From NCBI GenBank assembly GCA_902494685.1, contig CABUUE010000093.1:1-6170 (forward strand): DNA of 6,170 nt, read 5' to 3'. Source of the stretch: an uncultured Collinsella sp. Lineage in GTDB: Bacteria > Actinomycetota > Coriobacteriia > Coriobacteriales > Coriobacteriaceae. Positions 1-6,049 of this stretch are shown piece by piece (positions within the stretch are counted from its first letter, which is position 1; each line of letters begins with the position of its first letter). A program made the translations under genes and the position numbers. Below the pieces are notes generated by a model. The model saw only the letters and a program-made list of their open reading frames with translations, did not search any database and was not told the DNA's origin.

Positions 1-298
1 CGACGCAAATGGTGGAGACCTGCGGCTTAATGAAGTTCATGGTGTCAAGAATCGCCAGGCCGGAGTAGACCTCGCCACCGGGCGAATTGATGTAGAGCGA
101 GATATCCTTCTCGGCATCCTGGCTCTCAAGATGCAGCAGCTGGGCAACGACCAGGTTGGCGCTGACGGAGTTGATCTCCTCGCCCAAGAAGATGATGCGG
201 TCGTTGAGCAGGCGCGAATAGATATCGTAGCTGCGCTCGCCGCGCGGCGTCTGCTCGATAACGTATGGCACGAGGGCGGAATCGAACTTAGCGATCAT
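1..298 (-). CDS. clpP: ATP-dependent Clp protease proteolytic subunit ClpP (N-terminal part, cut by window edge)
   Basis: This is the N-terminal 99 codons of ClpP, the serine peptidase that forms a double heptameric ring and degrades substrates fed by ClpX, ClpA or ClpC in the cytoplasm. The translation shows the usual order: the start of the mature protein around PYVIEQTPRGERSYDIYSRL (residues 11-30), RIIFLGEEI (34-42), and the oxyanion-hole segment YINSPGGEVYSGLAI (69-83). The window ends after STICV, just before where the family has GQAASM with the catalytic Ser, so the catalytic residues cannot be checked. Three in-frame ATGs exist at 310, 304 and 298. I chose 298 because GGAG (305-308) lies six bases upstream of it; the other two have no well-placed ribosome site. 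It follows tig in the same direction, the common tig-clpP order; clpX may follow outside the window. Identity is very secure and the start is probable. Confidence 0.96.
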   Translation of the reverse strand, partial: MIAKFDSALVPYVIEQTPRGERSYDIYSRLLNDRIIFLGEEINSVSANLVVAQLLHLESQDAEKDISLYINSPGGEVYSGLAILDTMNFIKPQVSTICV

Positions 299-343
299 AC
301 GCATCTCCATTTCTCTTACGGACCAATAGTGGTTCTAGATAAA

Positions 344-384
344 CGTACGGTGCCCGCATGCTATGCATTGGCTGGCACCGTACG
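344..384 (-). repeat. 11-bp perfect inverted repeat in the tig-clpP gap (weak terminator, leader hairpin or operator)
   Basis: Arms at 344-354 and 374-384 are perfect reverse complements (CGTACGGTGCC / GGCACCGTACG), separated by 19 bases. On the minus strand the second arm is followed by TTTATCT, an interrupted U-rich stretch, which gives it a terminator-like look. It lies about 45 bases upstream of the chosen clpP start. It could lower read-through from tig, form a hairpin in a clpP leader, or be a protein-binding dyad. It matches neither the CIRCE nor the CtsR operator as I know them. The function is undecided. Confidence 0.55.
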
Positions 385-460
385 AAGCAACCGGATAACC
401 GGTGTATAACTTTACCCCATCACGGGCGCACGCATGCGCTCGCGGGCAAGGTGGCGAGAA

Positions 461-1759
461 TTACTCGGCGTCCTTGGCGGTCTCGTCGACCTCGGTCACC
501 TTGGCGTTCTCGACCAGGTGGTCAACGGCCTTGGAGCGACGGATGGACTCGCGGACGGCAGGCATGCGGCCATCGGCGATGAACTCGGCCTTGGAAGCCT
601 CGACGTCCTTGACGCCGGCCTTCTCGAACTCGGCGTTGACGTCGTCCTCGGTGACCTCAATCTTGAGCTCACGGGCGAGGGCGTCGAGAGCCAGGGACTC
701 ACGGGCAACGTCGTTGGCCTGCTTGTGCAGGTCGCCGATGAACTGCTCCATGGTTAGGCCGGAAGCGGGCAGCCAGGTGTCCAGCGTCATGCCGCGGGCA
801 GCGAGGTTGGACAGGAAGTTCTGGCCAAGCTCCTCAAAGACGGACTGCTCGTAGTCAGCATCCATCTCGTCGAGCTGCAGGCGCTCGGCGAGAGCGGAGA
901 CGCAACGGTTCTCCTTCTCGGCCGGCAGGCGGGAAGCCTTGTCCTGCTCGATCTCGATCTTGATGGCGTCGCGCATGGCGTCGATGCTGTCAAAGCCAAA
1001 GTCGGACTTGACGAGCTCATCGGTGAGCTCGGGGGTGTTGCGGACCTTGATGCCCTTGACGGTGACCTCGACGGTGTGGGTCTCGGCCTCCTCGCCCTCC
1101 TCGACCTCGTCGGTCCAGGTGACGGTCTTGACGTCGTCGACGTTAGCGCCGATCAGGGCCTCGTTGAACTCGGCGGGGTTGCTGTCGCTACCGGCGATGA
1201 GCATGCGGCCCTCGGCGGCAAAGTTGTCGGCGTTCTCGACGGCCTTGAGGTCGACGGTGACGTAGTCCTCGGCCTCGACGGCGCGACCCTCGACGTCCTC
1301 GAAGGTGGCACGGTAGTTGAGGAGCATCTCGACCTGGTTGTTGATCTCGGACTCGGTGACCTCCGCGGGAGGCATCTCGATCTCGACGGCGTCGAAGGAG
1401 GAGAGCTCGGCAGCAGGACGCAGGGAGAACTCGACGGTGTAGGTGTAGTCCTCGTGATCCTTGGCGAGGTCGAGCTCCTTGTAGTCACCGCTCTTGGTGG
1501 GGACGATGTCCAGCTCGTTGAGGACGGCGGGCTCGTTGGCGGCGATCAGGTCGTTGGTGGCCTGAGCGAGGGTAGCCTCGGCGCCAAGAGCGGAATCGAT
1601 GACCGGACGGGGAGCCTTACCGGCACGGAAGCCCGGGAAGCGGTACTTCTTGGCGGTGTCCTTGTAGGCCTTCTTGATCGCGGCGTCGACGTCGGCGGCC
1701 GGGATGGTGACCGTAGCGGTGAGCTTGGCGTCCTTGACGTCAGAAGCGGTGATGTTCAA
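461..1759 (-). CDS. tig: Trigger factor, ribosome-associated chaperone and peptidyl-prolyl isomerase
   Basis: Trigger factor binds the ribosome at the exit tunnel and holds nascent chains in the cytoplasm. Counting from the TTG at 1759, the product has 432 residues, the same length as E. coli trigger factor. The ribosome-binding signature GFRAGKAP falls at residues 43-50, exactly where E. coli has GFRKGKVP. Next come an FKBP-like central domain (about 150-240, with GRAVEAEDYVTVDLKAV and an acidic EVEEGEEAE loop) and a helical C-terminal domain (about 250 to the end) finishing in an acidic tail, ETAKDAE. The frame stays open upstream to an ATG at 1816, but a perfect AGGAGG (1766-1771) lies inside that extension, six bases before TTG 1759 and three before GTG 1762. 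I therefore prefer 1759, with 1762 as the alternative. The Lys of the E. coli FRK loop is Ala here, a variable position in the family. tRNA-Leu precedes it and clpP follows. Confidence 0.96.
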   Translation of the reverse strand: MNITASDVKDAKLTATVTIPAADVDAAIKKAYKDTAKKYRFPGFRAGKAPRPVIDSALGAEATLAQATNDLIAANEPAVLNELDIVPTKSGDYKELDLAKDHEDYTYTVEFSLRPAAELSSFDAVEIEMPPAEVTESEINNQVEMLLNYRATFEDVEGRAVEAEDYVTVDLKAVENADNFAAEGRMLIAGSDSNPAEFNEALIGANVDDVKTVTWTDEVEEGEEAETHTVEVTVKGIKVRNTPELTDELVKSDFGFDSIDAMRDAIKIEIEQDKASRLPAEKENRCVSALAERLQLDEMDADYEQSVFEELGQNFLSNLAARGMTLDTWLPASGLTMEQFIGDLHKQANDVARESLALDALARELKIEVTEDDVNAEFEKAGVKDVEASKAEFIADGRMPAVRESIRRSKAVDHLVENAKVTEVDETAKDAE

Positions 1760-1765
1760 CACGTT

Positions 1766-1771
1766 CCTCCT
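1766..1771 (-). promoter_or_regulatory. Ribosome binding site of tig (AGGAGG), deciding a non-ATG start
   Basis: The minus strand reads AGGAGG, then AACGTGTTG. This consensus Shine-Dalgarno sequence is six bases from TTG 1759 and three from GTG 1762. It overlaps the codons after the in-frame ATG at 1774, so that ATG is an unlikely start. Confidence 0.8.
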
Positions 1772-1783
1772 CATACTGCCCAG

Positions 1784-1813
1784 CTTATCTGAGGTGCTGG
1801 TACCTTTATGCAA
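1784..1813 (-). promoter_or_regulatory. Possible tig promoter
   Basis: On the minus strand, TTGCAT (1808-1813) and GATAAG (1784-1789) are separated by 18 bases. They match the -35 consensus at three positions and the -10 consensus at four. A start a few bases beyond 1784 would give a leader of about 20 bases ending in the AGGAGG site. This is a weak match, supported mainly by its position between the tRNA and tig. Confidence 0.3.
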
Positions 1814-1850
1814 CAAAGAGTCGCGACGGCCGAAGCCGACGCAGATGCGT

Positions 1851-1934
1851 TGGTGCGGGCGAAAGGACTCGAACCTTCACGGGAATCCCACCAGAACCTA
1901 AATCTGGCGCGTCTACCAATTCCGCCACGCCCGC
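1851..1934 (-). tRNA. tRNA-Leu, anticodon UAG, with encoded CCA
   Basis: The minus strand folds into a class II tRNA of 84 bases. The acceptor arms GCGGGCG (1928-1934) and CGCCCGC (1855-1861) pair perfectly. The D arm is GCG/CGC around a GG-containing loop. The anticodon stem CCAGA/TCTGG closes the loop TTTAGGT, so the anticodon is UAG (1898-1900), reading leucine CUA and possibly other CUN codons. The long variable arm has a GGGA-TT-CCC core, as expected for leucine. The T arm is GAAGG-TTCGAGT-CCTTT with one G-U pair. Discriminator A is followed by genomic CCA at 1851-1853. It lies between the molybdenum hydroxylase unit and tig, in the same direction as both. Confidence 0.97.
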
Positions 1935-1953
1935 ATGAGCGCACAGACTAGGA

Positions 1954-1962
1954 ATGATAGCA
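1954..1962 (-). promoter_or_regulatory. Extended -10 promoter element of tRNA-Leu
   Basis: The minus strand reads TGCTATCAT, an extended -10 (TGn then TATCAT, five of six to TATAAT), ending 19 bases before the tRNA 5' end. No good -35 sits 17 bases upstream, which the TGn extension may make up for. A transcript would start about a dozen bases before the mature tRNA. Confidence 0.5.
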
Positions 1963-2020
1963 GATACGAACGACAAGCGCACGCACACCTTTTACAGGCT
2001 CACGACCTCACCACGAGTGC

Positions 2021-2045
2021 AAAAGGCGGGGCGAGTTGCCCCGCC
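2021..2045 (-). terminator. Intrinsic terminator of the molybdenum hydroxylase unit
   Basis: On the minus strand, GGCGGGGC-AACTC-GCCCCGCC forms a perfect eight-base-pair GC stem with a five-base loop, followed directly by TTTT. It begins 29 bases after the stop codon of the large-subunit gene and separates this unit from tRNA-Leu and tig. Confidence 0.85.
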
Positions 2046-2074
2046 CCGCCAATTACGACTTGTTCGCTGACCCG

Positions 2075-4906
2075 CTACTCCCCCAGCAGGGCCTTCTCGG
2101 GCGTGATGGGCAGTGAGCGAACCTGATGGCCAGTGGCGTGCGCCACGGCCGAGGCAACGGCGGCGAGTGGCGTGTTGATGACGACCTCGCCGATCGACTT
2201 GGCGCCAAACGGGCCCGTCGGCTCGTAGCTCGGCTCAAAGGCCACGCGAATGCTGCCGATATCCAGGCGCGTGGGCAGCTTGTAGCTCATAAAGTTGCCG
2301 GTGCGCAGGCGACCGCGGTCATCATGCTCGACGATCTCGTAGAGCGCGTGACCGATACCCTGGGCAATGCCGCCCTCGGCCTGGACGCGCGCGAGCGCCT
2401 CGTTGATCACGGTGCCGCAGTCCACAGCCGCCGCGTAGTCCACCACGGTCACCTTGCCGGTGGCCTTGTCGACCTCGACCTCGGCAATGCCGGCCATAAA
2501 CGGCGGAGGCGAAACGGGCAGGCAGGCAGAGGCATGCGAGGTCAGCGCGTCGCCGCCCGCGATGTTCTTGACGCACAGGTTGGCAAAGTCGCGCAGCGTA
2601 AGGTAACGGTTCTGCTCGCGCGCGGCACGCTCGTCGGACAGACGCACGTACTGGCCATCGAAGACCACGTCGGCGGCGTCCACGTCCCACATCTGGGCTG
2701 CCTTGGCGCAAATCTTCTCGCGAAGCTCCGTCGCGGCGTTCTTGGCGGCAAGGCCCGTCACGTACGTACCCGAGCTCGCGTACGAGCCGGCATCGAACGG
2801 CGACACGTCGGTGTCCACGCCGCGTACCACGATCATTGAACTCTCCACGCCCAGCTCCTCGGCGGCAATCTGCGCCAGGATCGTGTCGACGCCCATGCCG
2901 TTATCAGTGGCGCCGGTGCCGATGGTAATGAAGCCGTCCTCTTCCAGGCGCATGTCGATGCCGGCGATGTCCACGTTGGAGATGCCCGAGCCCTGCATGG
3001 TGAGCGCGCAGCCAAGGGCGCGCACGCGGTCGCCCAGGTCGACGGCTAGCGGCTTGTCGCGCCAGCCGATCATGTCCATCGCGCGCAGCAGGCAGCGGTC
3101 GAGCGCGCAGGCGTTGAGCTTCTCGTTGTAGTACTGCGGCATGACCTCGCCCTCGCGCACGATGTTCTTAAGGCGCAGGTCGGCGGGGTCCATGTGCAGC
3201 ATGTCGGCGAGTTCGTTGACGGCACTCTCCACGGCAAACTGGCCCTGGGTAGCACCGTAGCCGCGATACGCGCCGCCGCGGTTGGTATTGGTGTAGACGG
3301 CGTCCCAGCTAAAGCGGCTCGCCTTCACATGATTGTAGATGGGCAGGCTCTTGTGGCCCGAAAGGCCGATCGTCGTGGTGGCGTGCTCGCCGTACGCGCC
3401 GGCGTTAGACAGCGTGTGCAGGTCGATGGCCGTGATGGTGCCGTCGTTCATGGCGCCCAGCTTAACGGTCATCTGCATCTGGTGGCGCGAGTTGCCCGCG
3501 GTGATGGTCTCCTCGCGGGTGTAGCAGCAGTAGCTCGGACGGCCGGTCTGCTGGGTCACGAACGCCACGAAAATCTCGCAGCAACCCGTCTGCTTGGAGC
3601 CAAAGCCGCCGCCGATGCGCGGCTTGATGACCTGCACCTGCGACTGCGGAATGTCGAGCGACTGTGCGACCATGCGGCGCACGTGGAAGGGCACCTGCGT
3701 AGAGGTGGTCACAGAGATGCGCCCGAACGCGTCGGTCGTCGCGAAGGCGCGGAAGGTCTCCATGGGCGCGGTCTGCGTGGCCTGGCTGGTGTAAGTGCGC
3801 TCAAAGACGATGTCGCTCTGGGCGAACGCCTCATCAAGATCGCCAAAATCGCTGGTACCGCTGCACACCAGGTTGCGAGCAACGTCGCCGCCCTGCGGGA
3901 ACATAAAGGTCACGTCGCCCTCGGGGTGGACCACGATGTCGTTATCGAGCGCCTGGGTAAAGTCGAGCAGCGGCTCAAGCACCTCGTAGTCGACTTTAAT
4001 GAGCTTGAGCGCCTTGTCGGCGGCCTCCTCGGTCTCGGCGGCGACGATCGCCACCTCCTCATTTTGATAGCGCACCAGGTTCTCGAGAATCAGGCGGTCG
4101 TAGGGACTCGGCTGCGGATAGCTCTGGCCGGCGATGGTAAAGCGACGCTGGGGCACGTCCTCGTAGGTGTAGACGCCCACCACACCGGGCACCTTCAGGG
4201 CGCGCGACGTATCGATAGAGCGGATCTTGGCGCGGGCATACGGGCTGCGCTTAAGCTTGACGATGAGCGCGCCGGCGGGCACCAGGTCGCCCGTGTAGAC
4301 GGGACGCCCCTCGAGCAGGGCCTTCGAGTCCTTCTTGGGCTGCTTGTGGGTGATCTGCTTGTAGGTGACGCCGTCGCAGCTGGTGTCGTTGACCGGCAGC
4401 TCGGGCATCTCAAAGCCCACCTGCACGCCGGACTCGTTGAGAAAGCGGACGATGGCACGCAGCTGGCTCTCGTAGCCGCTGCAACGGCAGAGGTTGCCGG
4501 CCAGCTGGCGCGAGACCTCCTCGCGCGTGGCGACGAGGCTCGGGTCCTCCTTGGCGGCGCGGGCAAGCGCCAGCACGTTCATGATAAGGCCAGGGGCGCA
4601 AAAACCGCACTGCTCGGCACCTTCGGCAGCCATTGCGCGGGCGAGCGCCTCGGACTCGGCCTTGAGGCCCTCGAGCGTGGTGATGGAGCGGCCCTCGACG
4701 CGCGCGGCGGGAACCGAGCAGCTCAGCACCGGGTCGCCGTCGAGCCACACCGTGCACAGGCCGCAGTTGGTGGTTTCGCAGGCACAGCGCACCGACGCAC
4801 ACCCCTGCTCGCGCAGCAGCGCAAAGAGCATGGTGTCGGGGGCAATCTGAACCTTGACCTTGCGGCCGTTGAGCGTAAAGGAAAGATCGATGAGTTTGGC
4901 AGCCAT
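2075..4906 (-). CDS. Xanthine dehydrogenase-family protein: fused [2Fe-2S] and molybdopterin-binding subunits
   Basis: This is the catalytic chain of a molybdenum hydroxylase, 943 residues. Residues 1-160 form the [2Fe-2S] part: a plant-ferredoxin-type cluster site with C43, C48, C51 and C63, and a second site with C100, C103, C140 and C142 (QCGFC and NLCRC motifs). All eight ligands are present. After a linker, residues 193-310 match the large-subunit hammerhead domain (GRPVYTGDL, RSPYARAKI, IDTSRALKVPGVVGVYTYEDVP). Residues 350-943 form the Mo-pterin domains: GGGFGSKQ (432-439), AYRGYG (546-551), QGIGHALYE (849-857) and GAKSIGE with the presumed catalytic Glu907. There is no AYxCSFR motif, so it is not CO dehydrogenase. 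The fusion and length resemble E. coli XdhD (956 residues). The ATG overlaps the upstream stop by one base (TAATG), with GAGG (4914-4917) seven bases before it. By family, hydroxylation occurs at Mo and electrons pass through the clusters to the FAD partner. The substrate could be a purine, another N-heterocycle or an aldehyde. Cys pairs at 442-443 and 460-461 are unexplained. Confidence 0.93.
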   Translation of the reverse strand: MAAKLIDLSFTLNGRKVKVQIAPDTMLFALLREQGCASVRCACETTNCGLCTVWLDGDPVLSCSVPAARVEGRSITTLEGLKAESEALARAMAAEGAEQCGFCAPGLIMNVLALARAAKEDPSLVATREEVSRQLAGNLCRCSGYESQLRAIVRFLNESGVQVGFEMPELPVNDTSCDGVTYKQITHKQPKKDSKALLEGRPVYTGDLVPAGALIVKLKRSPYARAKIRSIDTSRALKVPGVVGVYTYEDVPQRRFTIAGQSYPQPSPYDRLILENLVRYQNEEVAIVAAETEEAADKALKLIKVDYEVLEPLLDFTQALDNDIVVHPEGDVTFMFPQGGDVARNLVCSGTSDFGDLDEAFAQSDIVFERTYTSQATQTAPMETFRAFATTDAFGRISVTTSTQVPFHVRRMVAQSLDIPQSQVQVIKPRIGGGFGSKQTGCCEIFVAFVTQQTGRPSYCCYTREETITAGNSRHQMQMTVKLGAMNDGTITAIDLHTLSNAGAYGEHATTTIGLSGHKSLPIYNHVKASRFSWDAVYTNTNRGGAYRGYGATQGQFAVESAVNELADMLHMDPADLRLKNIVREGEVMPQYYNEKLNACALDRCLLRAMDMIGWRDKPLAVDLGDRVRALGCALTMQGSGISNVDIAGIDMRLEEDGFITIGTGATDNGMGVDTILAQIAAEELGVESSMIVVRGVDTDVSPFDAGSYASSGTYVTGLAAKNAATELREKICAKAAQMWDVDAADVVFDGQYVRLSDERAAREQNRYLTLRDFANLCVKNIAGGDALTSHASACLPVSPPPFMAGIAEVEVDKATGKVTVVDYAAAVDCGTVINEALARVQAEGGIAQGIGHALYEIVEHDDRGRLRTGNFMSYKLPTRLDIGSIRVAFEPSYEPTGPFGAKSIGEVVINTPLAAVASAVAHATGHQVRSLPITPEKALLGE

Positions 4907-5820
4907 TAGCGCACCTCGCTAGAATCGACGCCGGGCACGCGGCGGCAGGAATACTCGTCCGTGGCAAACTTAGGAATCTGCACGGTCTCGAGCTCGCGGG
5001 CAAGCGCGGCCGAAAGCTCGATGCCGGCGGCGCGGCGCACGGCCTGGATGGCGAGCGGGGCCGAGATGCGGCGGCGGTAGTCGGCCGAGCCCCACAGGTT
5101 GGTGCCGTAGCTCAGGGCACGCACGGATGCGGCCAGGGCGCGCAGCTCGTCCTCGGAAGGCTGCTCGCCGGTAAGGCCGCACGCCTCGCCCTGCAGCAAG
5201 GTCGCGCGCAGCGGGCGGGCGCCCACGGTGACATGCCAGCTGTTGTCCCACCAGGCGGCGGTGACGTTTAAGGAGGGGAAGTCAGTCGCGGCCTTGCGCA
5301 CGGCCTCGTAGCTCGCACGGTAATCGTGCTTAACGACCACGACGTGCTCGATCACGTCGCGCACATAGCCCATGTCCACGAACTCGGCGAGCGGCACGCG
5401 GCCGGCACCCGTCAGCTCAACATACGAATCGAGCGCCAGGAACGCCGAGAGCACGTCCGAGAAACCAAAGCGACCGTAGATGCTGCCGCCCACCGTGGCG
5501 GTGTTGCGCAGCTGCACGCCCACGATATCGTGGACGGCAAACTCAAAGACATGGTTGACAAGCGCGTTGAGCCCGACATGGCGCTCGAGCTGGCGCAGGG
5601 TGCACATGGCACCGATGCGAAACTCGGTCTCGGTCTCCTCGATCTGATCGAGTCCACAGGCCGAAAGGTCAATCGCCGTCGCCACGCGACGCGAACCCAG
5701 GCGCATCCAGATGCCGCCGCCCACAATCTTGTTGTTGCGGTTCTTCTGCAAGAGCTCATAGGCTTCGGCCGCGTTTCCAACACGGACGTAGGTACCGAAC
5801 TTGAGCACGTTCTCCCCCAT
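4906..5820 (-). CDS. FAD-binding medium subunit of a xanthine dehydrogenase-family enzyme
   Basis: This is the flavin subunit that receives electrons from the Fe-S clusters of its partner and passes them to NAD or another acceptor. The 304 residues are the normal size for the CoxM/XdhB/YgfM family. The two flavin-binding motifs are visible as VGGGIWM (33-39) and ATVGG (108-112), within LRNTATVGGSIYGRFGFSD. IGAMCTLRQLE (69-79), KAATDFPSLNVTAA (176-189) and a C-terminal FAD-domain segment YGTNLWGSADYRRRISAPLA (238-257) complete the fold. There is no sign of an inserted 4Fe-4S loop like that of 4-hydroxybenzoyl-CoA reductase. The stop overlaps the next start by one base, so the two subunits are probably made in step. 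The ATG at 5820 has GGAG only two bases away. A GTG at 5808, three bases after GGGGGAGAAC begins to pair, would give MLKFGTYVRVG and is an equally good start by homology. Confidence 0.92.
   Translation of the reverse strand: MGENVLKFGTYVRVGNAAEAYELLQKNRNNKIVGGGIWMRLGSRRVATAIDLSACGLDQIEETETEFRIGAMCTLRQLERHVGLNALVNHVFEFAVHDIVGVQLRNTATVGGSIYGRFGFSDVLSAFLALDSYVELTGAGRVPLAEFVDMGYVRDVIEHVVVVKHDYRASYEAVRKAATDFPSLNVTAAWWDNSWHVTVGARPLRATLLQGEACGLTGEQPSEDELRALAASVRALSYGTNLWGSADYRRRISAPLAIQAVRRAAGIELSAALARELETVQIPKFATDEYSCRRVPGVDSSEVR
4914..4917 (-). promoter_or_regulatory. Ribosome binding site within the FAD gene for the Mo/Fe-S gene
   Basis: GAGG on the minus strand lies in the last codons of the FAD gene, seven bases before the ATG that overlaps that gene's stop. 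This fits translational coupling between the two subunits. Confidence 0.6.
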
Positions 5821-5844
5821 CTCTCCACTTGTCCAGTACTTTTA

Positions 5845-5853
5845 AGTGTACCA
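5845..5853 (-). promoter_or_regulatory. Possible extended -10 element of the molybdenum hydroxylase unit
   Basis: The minus strand reads TGGTACACT, a TGn extension plus TACACT (four of six to TATAAT). It is placed so that a transcript would have a leader of about 20 bases before the FAD gene. No clear -35 is seen. It overlaps an imperfect 16-bp palindrome (5836-5851), GTAC-AC-TTAA-AA-GTAC, whose outer four and inner four bases are symmetrical and which could be an operator. Both readings rest on short matches. Confidence 0.3.
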
Positions 5854-5899
5854 AACGAGGGGCCGCACACCGTTTTAGGACAAAATCCACCCACCCATC

Positions 5900-5974
5900 C
5901 ATAACTTGCGGTGATATACGGACTGATTAGCCGTTCTGAAACGCAAAACAGTCCGTATATCACCGCAAGTTATG
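5900..5974. repeat. Perfect 26-bp inverted repeat with 23-base spacer between gdhA and the hydroxylase unit
   Basis: The arms at 5900-5925 and 5949-5974 are exact reverse complements over 26 bases, beginning CATAACTTGCGG and ending CCGCAAGTTATG. The 23-base spacer (5926-5948) has partial further pairing (TT/AA and GC/GC). Neither strand has a U-tract after the stem, so it is not an ordinary intrinsic terminator, and gdhA already has one at 5995-6024. It is more AT-rich than its surroundings. Possible explanations are a short palindromic repeat or MITE-like remnant, a small structured RNA, or a large operator. I see no clear target-site duplication. The function is unknown. Confidence 0.9.
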
Positions 5975-5994
5975 AAGAGTCCTCCGGGATAGAA

Positions 5995-6024
5995 AAGGCT
6001 CCCAGCCAGATAGCTGGGAGCCTT
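5995..6024 (-). terminator. Intrinsic terminator of gdhA
   Basis: A perfect 12-base-pair stem, AAGGCTCCCAGC / GCTGGGAGCCTT, with a six-base loop. On the minus strand the stem's final TT continues into TTCT, giving a run of four Ts. It begins 25 bases after the gdhA stop codon. On the plus strand there is no continued T run, so it serves the minus strand. Confidence 0.93.
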
Positions 6025-6049
6025 ATCACATGCTATGCCGAGCGAAGAT

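Noticed and set aside
1076..1792. Open frame of 238 codons on the plus strand
   Set aside because: It lies antisense to tig; the composition (repeats of G, V, L, D) follows from the codon bias of tig and shows no domain.
1827..1838. Small hairpin CGGC-TTCG-GCCG after the tRNA as its terminator
   Set aside because: The stem has only four base pairs and the following TCGCGACTCTTTG is not a proper U-tract, so it is too weak to call.
1851..1934. tRNA-Leu as an integration site for an island carrying the hydroxylase genes
   Set aside because: The hydroxylase unit lies on the 5' side of the tRNA, whereas islands usually enter at the 3' end. I see no repeat of the tRNA 3' end and no integrase.
3194..4909. 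Open frame of 571 codons on the plus strand
   Set aside because: It is the antisense shadow of the GC-rich Mo/Fe-S gene. The protein is low-complexity (rich in R, G, A, L, H) with no recognisable domain, while the minus-strand frame has clear motifs throughout.
5412..5963. Minus-strand frame starting GTG inside the palindrome and running into the FAD gene
   Set aside because: It overlaps the well-supported FAD gene in another frame, is rich in R, S and C, and its start is only the repeat arm read as codons. The matching plus-strand frame from 5911 has the same cause.
5900..5974. Invertible promoter switch
   Set aside because: The arms could suit a recombinase, but only 23 bases lie between them, too few to hold a promoter, and no recombinase gene is in the window.
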